Part shown: piece after piece, positions 24,426 through 39,425 of the stretch
How positions within the stretch are numbered: position 1 is the stretch's first letter
How the letters are laid out: each line of letters starts with the position of its first letter
NCBI RefSeq assembly: GCF_041296385.1
Contig: NC_091023.1
Span: 8,122,924-8,186,923, forward strand
Length of the DNA: 64,000 nucleotides
Source of the DNA: Aphelocoma coerulescens
Taxonomy: Eukaryota > Chordata > Aves > Passeriformes > Corvidae
Direction: 5' to 3'
Position numbers and translations under genes: made by a program
Notes under the pieces: model-generated
What the model saw: only the letters and a program-made list of their open reading frames with translations
What the model was told of the DNA's origin: nothing
The model's database searches: none

Positions 24426-27400
24426 TTGATGTGAACCTTCTCTCTACACTTGCTACTTTACTCATGACCTATCAGAAAAATTGGTAATAATAATTTCTTT
24501 TGTTGCCTTCTCTTCTTTCCAGTTTATGATTAAATGATTTTTTTTCCCCAGTGACTATAATTCCACAATTCTTTGCAGTTGTATGAGATGTCAGGTAATT
24601 CATGTCAAGAAGCTATTGTACAGGTGATGAGGGATTTGACAGGGTAGGCTTCCCAATAGGGTATTCTCATATCTTTTCTGTATATGCCATGTATCTTTGA
24701 GAAGAAGAAAGAAAAAAAGACCTCTTTGAAACACTAAAATTTTTTGAAAATATGTGTTTCAGAAGAAGAGTCTGAATTACTTCCAGGATTTTCCTGAGGT
24801 TTTCTGGGGAGCCTGTTTCATAATGTTGTCATTAGAAAATGAAGCTACATTTCATAAGTTTTCCAGCTGACTCTTTGATTTTTGACTTGCAGGTTTGGCA
24901 CAGCAGTGGCATAGTACATGCCATGAGGAAATAAAAACGTCTCCCTAAATATATTGGCACAGTGTTCTTTGTACATTATACTTTGTGTTATGTTTTAGGG
25001 AGAGTTCTCTTGGCTATAAATCAATATCTTTAAACTCTGGGAATATTCTTTAGAAAGGCCATCGCCCTGGAAGGATATAACCCTGAACTCCAGAGTATTT
25101 TACAGGGGAATGATAAAACAGTGAATTTTATTTACAGGCTATTGCTGAACACTATTACAGTTTATCAGTTGTTCAAAAGAAGAAGAAAATTCAGAATGAG
25201 AGAAAATAAAGGCTAAGATAGATGGTATGTGAGCAGAATAAATCCAGAGAGCTCAAATTGTCAGACCCATGCAATCAAGAAAAGATCATGAACGTGGTTT
25301 GAAAAGTATCAGACATTTCTTTAAAAAGGAAGATTGCCTTGTTTTCTTTTGGGACAGAGAATGGTGGAAAAGTGGCTTCTTCAGAAAGGAATTCTTGCAT
25401 GCTGTTCCTACTTTTCTCCAAATATTCTAAAACTGACAATTCCACAGAAAACCTGTGACAGAAGCGAAACTTACTATTCTAAATCTGTCTCTGGAAGTGC
25501 TTTTCCTTTTCTATTGCCTACAGAGGCAGATGACTGACATTTGTGTTGTTAAACTACAGGTAGGATGTGTGAATGCATCTACAATTAATCTGAATTCTCA
25601 GGTCATGTCCTGACTCCAGGGCAAAATTCACAGAAAAGCTTCAATTTATAATGATGTTAATACTAAAATCATAAAACATAAAGGAAGAATAAGTTCATCC
25701 TTAGTTCTTTGAAGAAGTAGATTAAAGATGGTAGCCAGCTTAGAAAGTCCCTCAAACACTTGCAGACAAAACTGGGAGAACATGTTAAGTCTATGCCTTA
25801 CCTTTATAATCCATTATGGAAAAACTTGAAGATAGTGTGAGCTTGATAAACTTTGGTCTGAAAAAGTGGGAATGATTCTTGGTTCTTATTGGTATAGAAA
25901 TACTTTTAATACTTTGTGGTTAAGAGGAATTACTGTACAGCAGAAACCAGAAGCTTATAATCACAGTTACCCAGTTAGACTAAAATCTGTACCTCAGCCC
26001 ATGGACAGGCACGTTGTGTTGAGTAAAGACACTTCCTGAAATGCCTGTTAGGCTTCTTTGACATAAGACAAAGTAAAGAAAGGTGAATATTACCACTTTA
26101 AAAAGTTTGGATACGGTCTGCAATTTTAGGCTATTGGTACCACTACAGTCGTTACTGCCATGAAGTAATCTGCTTATTTCAGTCATCTTGAAAGTGATGG
26201 ATAGACAAAGGTTAGCAAAGCAGCTGCAGTAAATGCCTAGAGATTATTCCCCTCTGTGAGAGCTCCTTGTGTTCGGTATTGTAATTCTGTAATTCCTATG
26301 TCCATTCTGGAAATCCATAGTGCTGTTCATAAGCATTCATGGTGTGTGAAGCTCTTAGGACTTCTGTTTGCATGTAAACTAAGAATAATGACCAACTGCA
26401 AGTAAAGCAGTTTCATGTTACAAATTTCAAATAAAAGAGGTATCAGCTTTAAAGGCCACAGTCTTGCAATGAATCTAGATGCAGTATTATGCACACAGAG
26501 GATAAAACTATCTAGAAATCTACCATGTCTCATCTTTTTACAAGCATGCATTAATGATAATCCCACACAAATCAGTGGTGTAACTCTGGAGTTGTGCTGA
26601 CAGAGCATCAAAACAATCCTATCAGTTGAAGCAAAAGCAGCCAAGTTATTATGGCTGTTATATTTGAGATCATAATCAGTCCCATGCTCTTTTAAAACCA
26701 TTGGAACATATAGTGATGGATTAAATTGTTCTCTTACAGCAATTTTACTCTGCTTTAATTCTGAAACGAGATCAACTCTCCCTCATGAAGGAAATCAAAC
26801 CCAGAGATACTGATCACAGCGATCCTTGTGATATAAGCTCAAGGTGTCACTTTTGCTTTATTCTGGATTTGTAAAACCATTTTACTAGTTGTGCAGAAAA
26901 TACAGCAAGCGTTAGGACTAGCTCTGCTAATTTAAATACCTCTCCACTTGTTGGAAGGGAGAAAGTGTTTGTCACCAAATGTTTTCATGCTTGCCTGGAC
27001 ATGATGGTTTCATGGACAGTATAGAGGCTTGAGTAAGTATTATATGGACAGAGCCCTCAAGTTTAGGCATTTACTTAAAAAATTCATTACCAGACCTGAA
27101 GCACAGTTATCTTCCTAAGCTTTGTCTACTAAATCCATATCAACAAAACAGTGAATATGCCTTGGTTCTGATTTTCTGAGATGTTTGCACTCTTTTTACA
27201 TCTGTTTGAATGTCTGCAGGAGATCACAGGCAAATTATGGGTCATATTTTAATCCTACTTGAAAACTGAAAAGTCCTTAAAATGTTAACAAAGTTTGTGT
27301 GTGTTCAGAAATTTTCCCAACAGAAATAAAGGCACTAACAATCCCTCTGGGTGATGGAAAAATTGTTGCTGTAGGGGGAAAATCAGAGAAGAAATGGCCC

Positions 27401-30400
27401 AGTAAAAGCATAACCAGAGCTGAACTCATCAGAGTAGTACAAGCAGCAGAACAGTGCTCCAGTTAAATGGAGATGAAGATTCTGACTTCTTCTGGATTAC
27501 CAATGCCCAGCTTTGATATCAGTCTAATGTCCTTTTGAATCTTGAAAAGATTCATCACATCAAGATCCCTTCAGCAACATTTCCTGCTTGCTTGGTTTCC
27601 TTTGGCTTTTAGCTCATATGTTAGAGTAATGAAGGGTTTGACAGAAAAAGGCTCATGTTGCTGCTTTTGGGGACTCTGCTGATGAAAATCTTTGTCTGTA
27701 GATGGGACAATTTGCACATGTAGATCATGTTTCTGTGATTTGCTGCTGCAGCTATCTGACAGAGTGGAAGATTGCAGCTCTCAGGGTTATTCCAGAGTAT
27801 CTTTTTTCATTTCATATTTTTATTTTATTTAGTGGGCTTGGATGTTTGTGAAATCAATTTTTATGTGCTGAGAATTTTTCTGAGTTTCATTACCTGACAG
27901 GGTCTCAGTTACATTTCTTCGAACACTTGTGATATTATGCTCTAAATCCTTCCCTTAACCCTGGTGTCAATGGGGACACAGAAACCTCTCTATCTTATTT
28001 TATTTTGTGGGGACGTTAATTTCTGTGCTGAAACCAAGCAGGGGAACATGCCTATATGCACAGCACCAAATGGAGTGCAACATACTCTCCAGGATCTGCA
28101 CAGGGCCACAGCTGGGACTTTTGGAACTGCTACAGGGAATGACAATTAGGCACTGGAAAAGCTTTACCTAGGTGCAGTATTTTTGACATAACTCAGTTTC
28201 ATTAATCCTTCAGGGACTGTGTCGCCTCATCTGTCCCTTTACACACACATGACTTCAGAGTGCAAACTGGAACTGTGCAGGTAGAAACTTCTGGGTTTCA
28301 TTTTGAATATAGCACAATTTGCAGTGAAATCCAGGCTTTGCTGCTGTTATGGGAAATAGTGTGGAATGTGCAGCCTTTCTCTAAGACATGGGAAACATTG
28401 CTGAATCCACTGGGAGTAAGATGAAATGATATGATGGATAAGGTGTCTTTTTCTTTCAAGTTCTGTTAGGAGCACTCAAAAGGGAGGTGGTAAGTCAAAG
28501 TTCTTTTTTTTTCTTTCTCATAAGTGGAAGGAAAGTATTCAGCTCTTCTCTATTTAGGTAAAAATTAGGTTTGAACTTGGATGAACACCAACCTATTGAC
28601 CAAAATGCAGGACTGCTGTATCTTTTGTCAGTGATGTAAATCTAATTATTTTTTTCACTCGGAATCTTTAATCCAATGCAAATCCCAGGTGAATATGTGG
28701 ATAATTCTTAAGTTGATCCAAATGGCATTTTTCTCCAGAGAGAAAAATGATCCTGATCTGTTTTGAATTTTTTCTACTTTCTCTTTTCAGGGAAAAAATA
28801 ATTTACCAAAGCAATTGTAATTTGTGTGTGTTGTTATGCATTTTTCTTTTTTATGTCATAAAGCAAACTTTGGTAAGGTGCTGTTCTTTAAAGGTGTGGA
28901 TGTGAGTCAACTATAAGGTTGAAATAGGTTAGGGAATGCAGAGAGCATAAAATTAGGTGTGATTTGCTGGACTGGAGAAACAGTTGTAAACATATAAACA
29001 ACTTCTCATAGTTTCTAGCAGATGGATCTCTTTTTCACAAAGGAAGTCTTTATGAAAATTTGAATTACTTTCTGTAATCATTGAATAATTAGAACTGATC
29101 CAGCAGTTCAGTCCTTACTCCTGTTTACAAAGGCATGCTCAGCTGTGTTTGTGCAAGAAGCAGTTTGGAGGCAGAATGGAAACTCCCATTTCTACCTCAT
29201 CCTTATAAGTAGTAGAAGAGTGTCTGCAGGGACAGACCAATCTTTAATTTCTTTTCCTTTCAATTTTCTGTCATTCATTATCCTCTTAGTTCCTGTCCAA
29301 ACACAGATTTAAGTATGTTGAATTTACAGAGTAGTAGGCAAAGCTACAGCGTTCCTTAGCTTTTGCTTCCCTGGATATGAAATCTGTTCAGGGAAGAACT
29401 CATCTTTGCTACTGGATAGTAACAATAAATAGAAATTCCGCTCATATTTGTAACAGAGTGAATGAGCAGAGGATTATGAATGGACTTTTATCATGCTGTG
29501 CAAGGAGAGTGATTGATGGTCATTTTCTCTGCTGGTTCAGAACAGTCTAAAACCCTCCAGGTGGATTTAGACCAATCCAAATACTTGGCACACACATGAA
29601 GTGCTTTTAGTTTTGGGTGCAAATTCTGGGCCATCTGTAAAACAACAATCCCCTCTGTCCTTTAAAGCTGTTAAGATACAGATCCTGAAATGCTCTGCTG
29701 TGTAGAACTGCACCAGCACCATCAGGGACGGTGACCTTCTGGAGGTGTAGGAACTGGAGCTGGTGGTGACATTAGTAATGTCTCTTAAAAAAAGACCAGA
29801 CTGGTACTGGTACTGAGGCTGCCTAGAGCAGGAAATTAGGGGGGTTGATTTTCGAATGAAATGCCGTCTTAGATGATCTATTGTGGATAAAAAGAAACCA
29901 GGCATCTTTTTCTTGTCAGTTCTCTAATTATTCTAATTGGAAAGGAAAGAGGCCATTGTGAAGGATAACATAAACACCTGAGAGTGCACTTAAACACAAG
30001 TAGCACTGAAAAAATACCAACTCGTTCTCAAGTGTACACTTTTTCTCTGACTAGAAGTTAGCCTTGAAATTTGCATAGCAAAAGGTTCAGCCTAAGTGGC
30101 AGCACCAGAGTGGAATACATTTAATTAAAGACAACGGCAAAGGTAAATTATACTCTTTTATTTTTTTCTTCCTTTTTTGCTTTGCTTTACTTGATTAGGG
30201 GCTACTTGTTTCAGGAACAGGTGAACAGAGTAAATCTGTTTAGCTCACAAGGGCATAAAGGGAGGGAGGGATCAGAGCTTTTGGATGTTCCAAAGAAGTG
30301 CTGCATTTCCCCAAGCTGCCATCTGCATTGTAACTCATATCTTGGAGATCAGCAAGGCCTCATGATAGCACTTCAAGAGTGAAAAATTGTTTGCCAGAAT

Positions 30401-33400
30401 GGCTCATGTTCACTCTAAAAATAGGGCCATGTAAGAAGTCTCAAGGAAATTCTTCTGTAATTATAAAGGATTCCAGTTTGAATTAAATGAGGCCAGTGAA
30501 AACTTGCTTGAATGTTAAGCCTGGATTTACCAGTATGTGAGGGGAATTGTTTTGCTGCCATTCCCAACCTTCTTTTCCCCACCTGAAATATGGCCTCTTT
30601 TCCATTTCTATTGTTCTTAATATCATATCATGCCATATGTGGAAGTGTTCAAAACTTGACACTTATAGGGGACTGGGTGGGAGAAGATATATAAAACAGA
30701 ACGTATATATTAATATCCACTAATAAAAATGCTTTAAAATTCCCATTGGTTCTTGGTCACTGTTAGGCCAGAATTTAAAGAATACTGATATTAAATAGAG
30801 TGATATTGTCTTTCAGTATTAGGCCTTCAGGATCTAATAGTTTTACATAACCATTACCAAGGTTCTCAAATTCAGTCTTACAGAACTTGTCTGGTAAAGT
30901 TACTATATTCAGTTTTTAAGGATATTCAATCAATTCTTTTCTCCACAATGATCACAGCAGTACAGGCATCTGAGCCCCACACCATTTCCTCAAATATACA
31001 GCCCAATTGAAGTCTCAGAGTAAGTCAGTGTCTGTTACCTGTAATCAGCGCAGTCAGTAACCTGGAGTTAAAATATCTTTAAAGGATAGAAGTCAGCATA
31101 AGTGTTTCTCAGGTCTTTAAAGGTAAAGAAATATACCTGTGAAATATAGCGCTGCTTTTGTTCTTCAAGGGGTAGAATTTGAAGGAGCTCCTGAGAACCT
31201 ATGACACAGACTTCAGAAAGTTTCACAGAACTGTTGCAGAGCCTGTTGGGGTTAAACAGGGACAGTGTGGGATGCTGCTGTCAGCCACGAATATATTAAA
31301 TGCCAAAGGAAATTCAGAATTGTTGATTCTTTTCTTGTTGGTATTAAAATGGGGAAATGAAGGCTCAAACTATACGATTGGAAGAAAGGCTTAGAAAGAT
31401 TAGTTAAGGCTTCTGTCAGTTCCTGCTGAGTGGCTGCATGTCACATTGCAACAGCTATCATTAATTAATCCAGGGATCTGATCTCTGCCAGGCTCAGTGT
31501 CCCTTACACCTGGCCTGAGAGTGTCTTCCAGGGATAGATGCACAAAAGGTGTGCCAGTGTCCTTGGCTGTGTTGAGCCAACAACTTTTTATTTTTGTCTT
31601 GTGTTTAACAAATAGACAAAGCCAGGCCAGTGCACCATGGGTCACACTTTACCACAGCTCTGCTTGCAGAGTAAATTTAATTGCATTTTCTTTTTCTTCT
31701 GCAGAAAATTATTGAAGAAAAATCCTCTTTAAGAAACAGGTAAAGTTGAGAGATGGAAGAGAGAAGTAATTTACAAATCAGTAGGAAGGTTGTTGCTGAC
31801 AATGACTTCACTGCTTAGGGTTTGAGAGCTGACTGTCAGCTACAGATGAACTTCTGATTGTGCACTCTTTAAGTGTATGTGAACAGCATAAATATTTGCA
31901 CTTGTTCCAGTCCCTCTGAGTTTATGAGATAACTTGCCAAGTTCTAGTCTGCACACTTTGCTCTTGTGATCTTGAATCGCTTTCTGGAAAAGCCCTGGAG
32001 GGCTAACACATCATTTGGAGATGTAAGCTCATAACGTTTTTTTTCAAATCCATGAAGAAAAATAGTTAGAGAGCAAGCTCTGCTTGGGAGGGAATACCCT
32101 GATGTGATTTATAAATCCGCATGGATTAATCTATCAACTTCTGATTTATGAAATATATTTTTTTGACCAACTATATTACTTTATTGGTTCAAAAGTCTTG
32201 AAATTAGTATGAAAACCAGCAATCCATCATAACATTGAATTATGTGCCAGTCATGCATAGCAGTATCTCTCAAAATCCTTGATTTGTATTCACCTTTTTT
32301 GTTAGTAAAATTCATGTTACCTAATAGCCTTCTTAGAAAAACATGTTCATATGCTTGATGGACGGAATACATTGCTAAGTTTCTAGGCTTTTCATTAGGG
32401 CAAATAAGGTTTACCAAGCTTTTGAATTCATCAGTCTGATGCAACTGTCTGCTTAAGAAATTTCTGTTTAAAAAAGCATAGATCTTTTAAAAATATGATC
32501 ACTCATTTTTAAAATCAATGACTGTTTCTAACAGTGTATCTTGCAAATGATTATTACTACTAGAAGCTGGGAGAAGAAAGGACTGAAAGTTCAAGCAGAG
32601 GTTGAATTTTTTGGGTATCAGCCATGGTGTGGGTCCCCTACTAACATTGCAGAGGTACCTAAAAAGGAATTTTGGCATTAACTCATTGTGTTGCAGTCTT
32701 CTCCAAACAGAAACAGATCTTGAGTTTAATAGCATTATTAATGTTTTTGGAAAAAGACCTTTCTTGTACCAGCAGGAATTTCACCCCAGAGTTATAAGTG
32801 TAACTATTGTCAATATTGAATGTGTGTCTTCATTGGGGATCTCAGGTAAAATTACATCTTTATCATATTTGAAAGGCTTGGAAGGGGAGAGATGTCTCTG
32901 GCAAATTCTAGTCTACATTCTCTGCAAGAACATTTTGCTAAAGCAACTGGTTTTTCTCTACTGGGGCTTTATTTTATTACATTAAGACCTATGCCTATGC
33001 AACTGGGATCACAGTTCTAGCGTGGTAGATATGTAGCTTGAGTTTGTGCCTAAAGGAGGAATAGAAGAGAGAACATGTAGAAACTCTTGAAGAGAAACAG
33101 GCTTTATATTGTCTTACAGTATGCCTCAGTTACTTTTTGATAATGAAGACTGCATAGAATGAAATCTGATACATTCTCACTGTCAGAAGAGTTGAAAATC
33201 TCTTTCAATATATTTGGTATACGAAATATACCTTGGTGGATGATGCAGTTTGGAAAAGAAAATAGCATATTGGGTAGGCAATTTTATTTTTTATAATTAT
33301 ATTACACACAAACACTGTTTCAGTGCAAGTCCAGGTATATCCAGATAAATCAAGAACCAAATAAAATTGAGAAGTAACTAAAATTGATACTGATCCTCTC

Positions 33401-36400
33401 AATTTTCTAATGACCCTGCACAAGCATGTGGGGAAGATTAAAGAATAACTTGTACTGGGACTGTGTGACCAAGGGCATCTCTGTGAGGGCCTTATCACAG
33501 GGGAAGGCACAGAAATCAAATTCCCTGACCAAAGACCTGAAAAGTAAGAAAGATATTTAGGTCAATCAATAGAAGTGGCACTGGAGATTGTCTTTAGAAC
33601 CCTTACTTCTTTAGCAACAAAATCTAAGGCTTAGATGTCTTTTTAATAGCAAAGTAGTGGGACTTATAACACTTGGTTCCTCATTACCTAAAAACGGAGG
33701 GGATAAAGCAGATTAAATCAGCAAGAAGGTAGAATTACTTGATTAAGTTCTATATTTTAATAACTTATGGTCTGGAGGCTCATTGAAAAGGCCACTGAAA
33801 TCAGGGACACTCCACTGAATTTCGAGAACACTCTTGAGCATTGTATTATTGCTGCATATTCTTTTACCTGTGTACTTAACATTGCCATTTAGTTCTGCCT
33901 CTTAAGTGGTTGCTTCACATAGACATGCTATGCATTATCCACAAACTGACGTCTGGCAGCTGAATTTGTACAGCTCTTTTGAGGCTCAGGCCCTAAATCA
34001 GTATTCTTTCATCGCACACTGCTGGCTGCTCAAAGCAGAAATGTATGGCAGGCTCACGCTGCAGCTGCAGGCAGTTTGCTGACACTACATCCACAGCACA
34101 GCTTTCTGGGATGGGATTTTTTTTTCACTTTCTCCTTTTGTAGATGGCTCAATTCTTCCTTTAGAAAGGCTGAGACCAATCACAATGGTGTTCAGGCCCA
34201 GTTGTCTTGAAACAACAGTTTTATCAGTGGCAGCAGGAATAAGTTAAAATGAGCAAGGCCATTTTCCCCTTCCATAGCTTTATAATTCTTCCACTGAGTG
34301 CAAAAACCTTCATCTCCTTATAGCAATGATGAATTCAGTTTGTTTCTGTACACATGAATATATAATGGCATGGGAGGGAGTATATGTTTTATACAGTTGG
34401 TATTGCTCCATTTGCACCCTCCTTACATATAGAACTCCAGAACAGCTGATATGGTACAGGGTGGCTGTCTACAGCCATTAACTGTCACCAAAAGTAGCCT
34501 GTTCACTGTGCTGAGAATAAGAAATAATGCCAAATGGATTGTTCTGGCACAGGGGTTCTGTGAATGTTTGGGATAGTCATTGAAATACTTCTTGAGTGTG
34601 CCGCATTTTGGGAGCTCCTCAGTGTGATACAGATATCCTGTGACAGATTAAACTGAAAAAACATAGACCTGGTACTTGCAGACTTTTCTCTTCTATAAAG
34701 AAATCAAGCAAAAGTTAAAGCATGCAATTCTATGGGCAATATTACAGGAATGCAACAGCTCTTTAACACTGTGTTTCAGTGTGGAGAGCCAGGCTGTCAA
34801 AGCAGCATCAAATTTACTCCTACACTGGTGTTTCTGATTTTACTCACATAGCTTGGGTGTCAGTTTTGTTCAGTTGCCATACTTTGGGGTTTTCTTTTTC
34901 TCAGTGTTTTATTCATTTTACCTTTACATGTGCTGTCCCAGAATTAAATTCTCAACTATGGCTTGAATAACTGAAAGGCCTTACTAAAACTTGAAGTTGC
35001 ACAAAAGTACACTTCATGATATGTATCAGCATTGCTTTGGAAGCTTTAATAAGCCAGGATTTTATCCATGCACACTTTCATATGTATACAATCCCAGCAT
35101 ACACATCCATCCAATTATGAGTTTCTGTTTGCACTACACCAGCTAATGCAAATATGGGGGCACTTGTAAAGGAAATCGGGGTCGCTGAGCCAGTTTTTTA
35201 AAATTGCTAAATAACACATGTTCTGAGGAATTTTGTCCTCTGAAAGAAACAACTCGGAGCTTCTATTTTTGCTCCTAACTTTTCTTCAGTGTTGTGTCGT
35301 ATTTTGAAATTCAGAGCTGTTAAGCAAATAGTAAAACAACTGGGGCTGAGTAACAGCCTCTCAGGATCCATCTCATACTGATCTGTTCTTGAGTGTCACC
35401 AAAGTTTGAATTTATCTGCTTTGGAGATAATTTCAGTTACTTGCTGTGTTTGAGAACTAAACACAGCCTTTAGGGAAAATGGAGGGACAGTATGACATTT
35501 ATTAGCCCAGCTGTTTAATGCACTCACCTGTTTCCAAGGTCTGAAAGGCTGAGTTTTTATTCTCTCCTAGCTCTGAAAAATGAGGATTGTATAACGGATT
35601 GTGAAAGCTGAAATGGTAGTAGGGGTCTTTTAATTTCTTTCCTTGTTATTTTTTTTAAAGCACACTTTAAAGAAATCCATAAAGCTTAATGTGTAGTACT
35701 TGAAACTCATCTGTTGTACGGTTACTATATCGATCACAGCCTTTCACCTCCCAGCTGGGCATTGAGCTGGTAAAGAGTTTAAATATGATCTTCCTGACAT
35801 TAACAAGGCAACTGAATTATGTTTCAAAGGGATGGAAGGAAATGCAATTTTTGAACATCTTTGTGGTCAGGAGGAGGGGAAATTTTAGGGCTTTTTTCTC
35901 TTCTTTCTGGAGCTTAGTATCATTTCTCTGTAATTCCACTGCAGTCAAGGGATGTCGAATTGCAGTGGGAAAGGAAGGCGGCCCTTCACTTGTGCCTTTG
36001 GAGCAGGAAGAAACAGAACGAGACTGATTCACAAGGGAGTAAATTCCATGTTGTGGGCAAGAAGTCATGGTCTTCCTGCTACCTTCAAACAGGATGGTTT
36101 GGTTCTTCAGCAGGAGGTGCTGGGTGAGGTTGTGCTCTCATGAGTGCAAAGTTCAAGAAACAGGGAGAGGATTTGCCTGTTGGGATTTTAAAAATGGCAA
36201 CCCTGTAATCTCAGGCTGCATTGATGAGTTGTGGTGGAAAGCATGCAGCACTCCAGTGTTAACTGGATTGTGCCATCATATGGTGAGCACTTTTCAGAGA
36301 TTAATAATCATCCCTTGGGAACAGGAAATTCCTAGAAGTAAGTGTCATTGGTCATGTGGGAATGGGATGAGGTTGTGAGGTTACATTAAGATTTGAAGTG

Positions 36401-39204
36401 CACAGATAATACTGTCCTCTGGGATTTCAGGCTGTACCTGTTAAAATGGGTCTTCTGTTAAAAAATATATTAAAGAATATTAACATCACTGTTAATTTGC
36501 CTTCTTTAAGCAAAGTTTCCCCCTAAAGAAATCCAGAGATATGAAAGAGAAATTAATCTTTTCCTAAAGCTGCCAGTCAACAAACAGCCAGTTTTCATAC
36601 AGTGATTCATAGTTAAACTTGAATGCAAATATAAGGAGGATATTCTAGGTTGTGCATATAAGTGATCTTATAAAAATGTTCATTTGTAAATGGTCCTTTA
36701 TTGCTGGCTACTAGAAATGATTTATGGCACTTCTCAAAGATTGACTCCCTTATTTTGTGTGCCCACAAAAAACCGTGGTGGATGTTTATGTGTATAATTT
36801 AAACTACACATCTCGCCTGTGAGTAATACTGCATTTTAAGTTTTTGCCAATTATGTCTGCCACACCAGCTCCCTCAGTGCTGATATTTTTTAGCAACACC
36901 ATAACGTCTCTCAAACTGAAAGAGCAGATGTTATATCAAGAAACAAGCTGCTGTATATCTCCCAGAATACCCAGAAAAGACCTTTTCAAGTTAGTTCCTG
37001 TGAAGGATGGTAGGAGACTAGGTGTGGGGAAATTGTTCATGGGTTTGCAAGAGACAAATAAATTCTGAGGGAGATGTATATGTGATGCTGTATACTCTAA
37101 GATGAGCTTTTCATCATGTCTACAGCAATTTCACTGACTTGCTGAGAGGTGCTGGTGAAGCACAGTAATAGACTTCCATTGCTGGAGAAAAGGCTGCTTG
37201 TCATAATGTGGTAAATGGTTCAACTTCTCTTTTTACCAGACAGGGGGGACTCCTCTCATTTGTGTAATAGCTTTTTAAAGTGGGTGTAAGACATATCTGT
37301 ATTCCATTTACTCTCATTTGATTCTGCCAGAGTAAGTAAAGGCTTTAGTGAAAATGAAAATCAAAGCCTCATAAGCCTTGAGTATCCCTTTTACTAAAGT
37401 AATTTCAAGTCATTGTGGTTTCAAATACATTTTGTTGTATACAGAAGATCTTGTGCTAAATAAGTGGGATATTTAACATTTTAGGGGTTTTTTTGAGTAG
37501 TAAGAACTTACAGACATCAGAATAATAGAGAGGCTATTAAACTGTCATGAGCAAGATTATTGAATATCCCCAGAAATTGCTGTAGAAACCAGTTCTCCAC
37601 TCCAAAGTTCTCCAGAAATGTAGGTCAGGCACTAGAAGCTAATCTCAGAAGCCTTTCCTGCGAAGTGAAACGAGGAGACTGCAGTGTTGAGAGGCTGAGT
37701 GTGAGAGGACTTACCAATTGCTCAGAGCAAAAAGGAAGTTAACTTGGGTACTAACCAAGGACTGAAATGGAATAAAAGCTCAGGAGAGACTGTTAGGCAG
37801 TTTAGAAATGTGGGAATTAATTGTTTGAACTTTAGAGAAGAGGAAATAAAGAATTAGAACTTGGAAGAAGATAGTGGTTAAAAGTTGATTAAATAGCCTG
37901 AACAAGTCAGGTGCCTTTTTATGCCTGGAGGAAGAACAGGAGAGCAAGATCTAGTAGAAACTTTATCAATACTGAATAAAGACTTTGCTATGCCAGAGTC
38001 CATAATTTGATGACAAATTTTCCTGGGAGGATAGAGGAATTAGGAGAGGTGGCTTTGGAATCTAATTCTTATGTAAGTTGGAGAATCTGATAAAAAGCAT
38101 TTGAAGTTCTCTGTCCCTGCTATAGTGATGACAACGTGCGAGTTGCATTTTGACTAGCTCCAGTTTTTTCACATTATCCTCTTCCTAGTCTGCTATATTG
38201 TGGAGCAGGGGTTCTTGAAAGAGTCTGTGCTGGAGAGTTAGATCTCGCCCCTTTCTTACCTTATAGAGTATACTGACCTTTAAAAAAATATTGCATTTCT
38301 TTTTCCTTTTTTTTTTTTTCAAACTCTGTAGATTTGTGAGGTCCTGAAGAAATGAAGCTGCAGTTTCTCAGCAGATGCTCTCTCTGGCAGATCTGCAGTG
38401 CATGAGGCAGCAATACTGTTTGCTGTATCCTCTCTCAGCTGTGATGAACTGGTGTGCTCCCTCTTGCTTTTTTCAGGAGTGAGAGGCCCTCTCACCATTC
38501 CTGCAGCCTGTGTTACCTGTGTTGGGATAGGTATGAGGTACTGCACATTCGGTGGAGCCTAAGCTCCTGCTGCAAGGCAGGGAGGAAGGGGGCCCTTGTC
38601 CAACTGAGAAGGACTTTACTTGACTTCATTAATATTTAACAACATCTCGATGCTGCTGCCTCGGGGAGCCAACAGGTGCTTCATGTTCAGAGTGTGGGGG
38701 AACAGGCCAGCTCCCAAAGTGCTTGCAAATGATAAAGACAAGGAGGTGGCTCCATGGGCCAGTGTGAGAGACACCAAAGAGGCAAACAGGGTAGTTCCAA
38801 AGGAGAATAAAGTAGACTGCTCACAACCAGCAGCTGCCTGATCCACTGCTGCTGTTCTGTGGTGATCACAGAGGGATGGAGGCTGGAGGTGGGAAATGAG
38901 AGGAAGAGAGAAACAGGTTATATTTCCTTCCTGCTTCCTGCAGTGGCTCCCAGGAGTTATTGCAATGGAGATGGGAAGGTATATGCATTGCTAATGACTG
39001 GGAAACACCATTCCCTTCACTGTTATCCTACTTGCTACTTCCTACACTTAAAGACAGCTCTGCTCCACCTTAGGGAGCAACTTCAGTTGTTGGCTCAGGG
39101 ATTATCTTACATTGCCATAAATGAAGCCAGATTATTGTAATGTGCTCTGATCTGAGGATCTCCAGAAAACCTACAAATAATGATTAATGTGTATGACAGC
39201 CTTG
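24426..39204. other. Long unique noncoding stretch, no gene recognised
   Basis: Nearly 15 kb with no interspersed repeat I can name and no open frame above about 127 codons (32602-32985, unrecognised). A 112-codon minus-strand frame (29567-29905) and several frames overlapping on both strands at 38616-38869 resemble no known family. A T13 tract lies at 38307-38319. Such a repeat-poor block fits a large intron or intergenic region in a bird. I see no exon with convincing splice signals on both sides. Confidence 0.6.
38307..38319. repeat. T13 homopolymer
   Basis: Thirteen consecutive T in a pyrimidine-rich context (TTTCTTTTTCC just before). Confidence 0.9.
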
Positions 39205-39425
39205 CAAAATAGAGTAACTAATCTCATTTTACAGGTGGAAAAAATGAGGCCTAAGAACATTGCTGATCTGATTTTTTCAGTGGCACCCTATAGGATAGGT
39301 GGTTGCCTGGAATTGCTGAAAATCCAGCACTAAGTGATGAGTCCTAGACCACACAGCAAGCTGGTGGCAGTGGGGAGAAGAAATCCAATCTTGGCTCTCA
39401 ATCTTTCAAACAAACCACCAGATGA
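39205..39425 (-). mobile_element. Possible MIR/CORE-SINE-like remnant, interrupted
   Basis: The plus strand reads 'CTCATTTTACAGGTGG…AATGAGGC' and later 'GACCACACAGCAAGCTGGTG' plus 'GGCAGTGGGGA…AATCCAATC'. These are in the same order as the reverse complement of MIR ('CCATTTTACAGATGAGGAAACTGAGGC', then 'GGTCACACAGC', then 'GGCAGAGCCGGGATT'). The two halves lie about 70 bases further apart than in the consensus, so either there is an insertion or one half matches by chance. Judged by eye only. Confidence 0.45.

Noticed and set aside
24278..24487. Open frames on both strands near 24.3 kb
   Set aside because: Both are translations of the CR1 fragment at 24282-24425.
29630..29660. CCATCTGTAAAAC resembling MIR
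   Set aside because: Only about a dozen bases match and neither flank continues the MIR order.
38616..38869. Three overlapping open frames on both strands
   Set aside because: The region is merely less AT-rich. None of the translations resembles a known protein, and simultaneous openness on both strands points to composition rather than coding.
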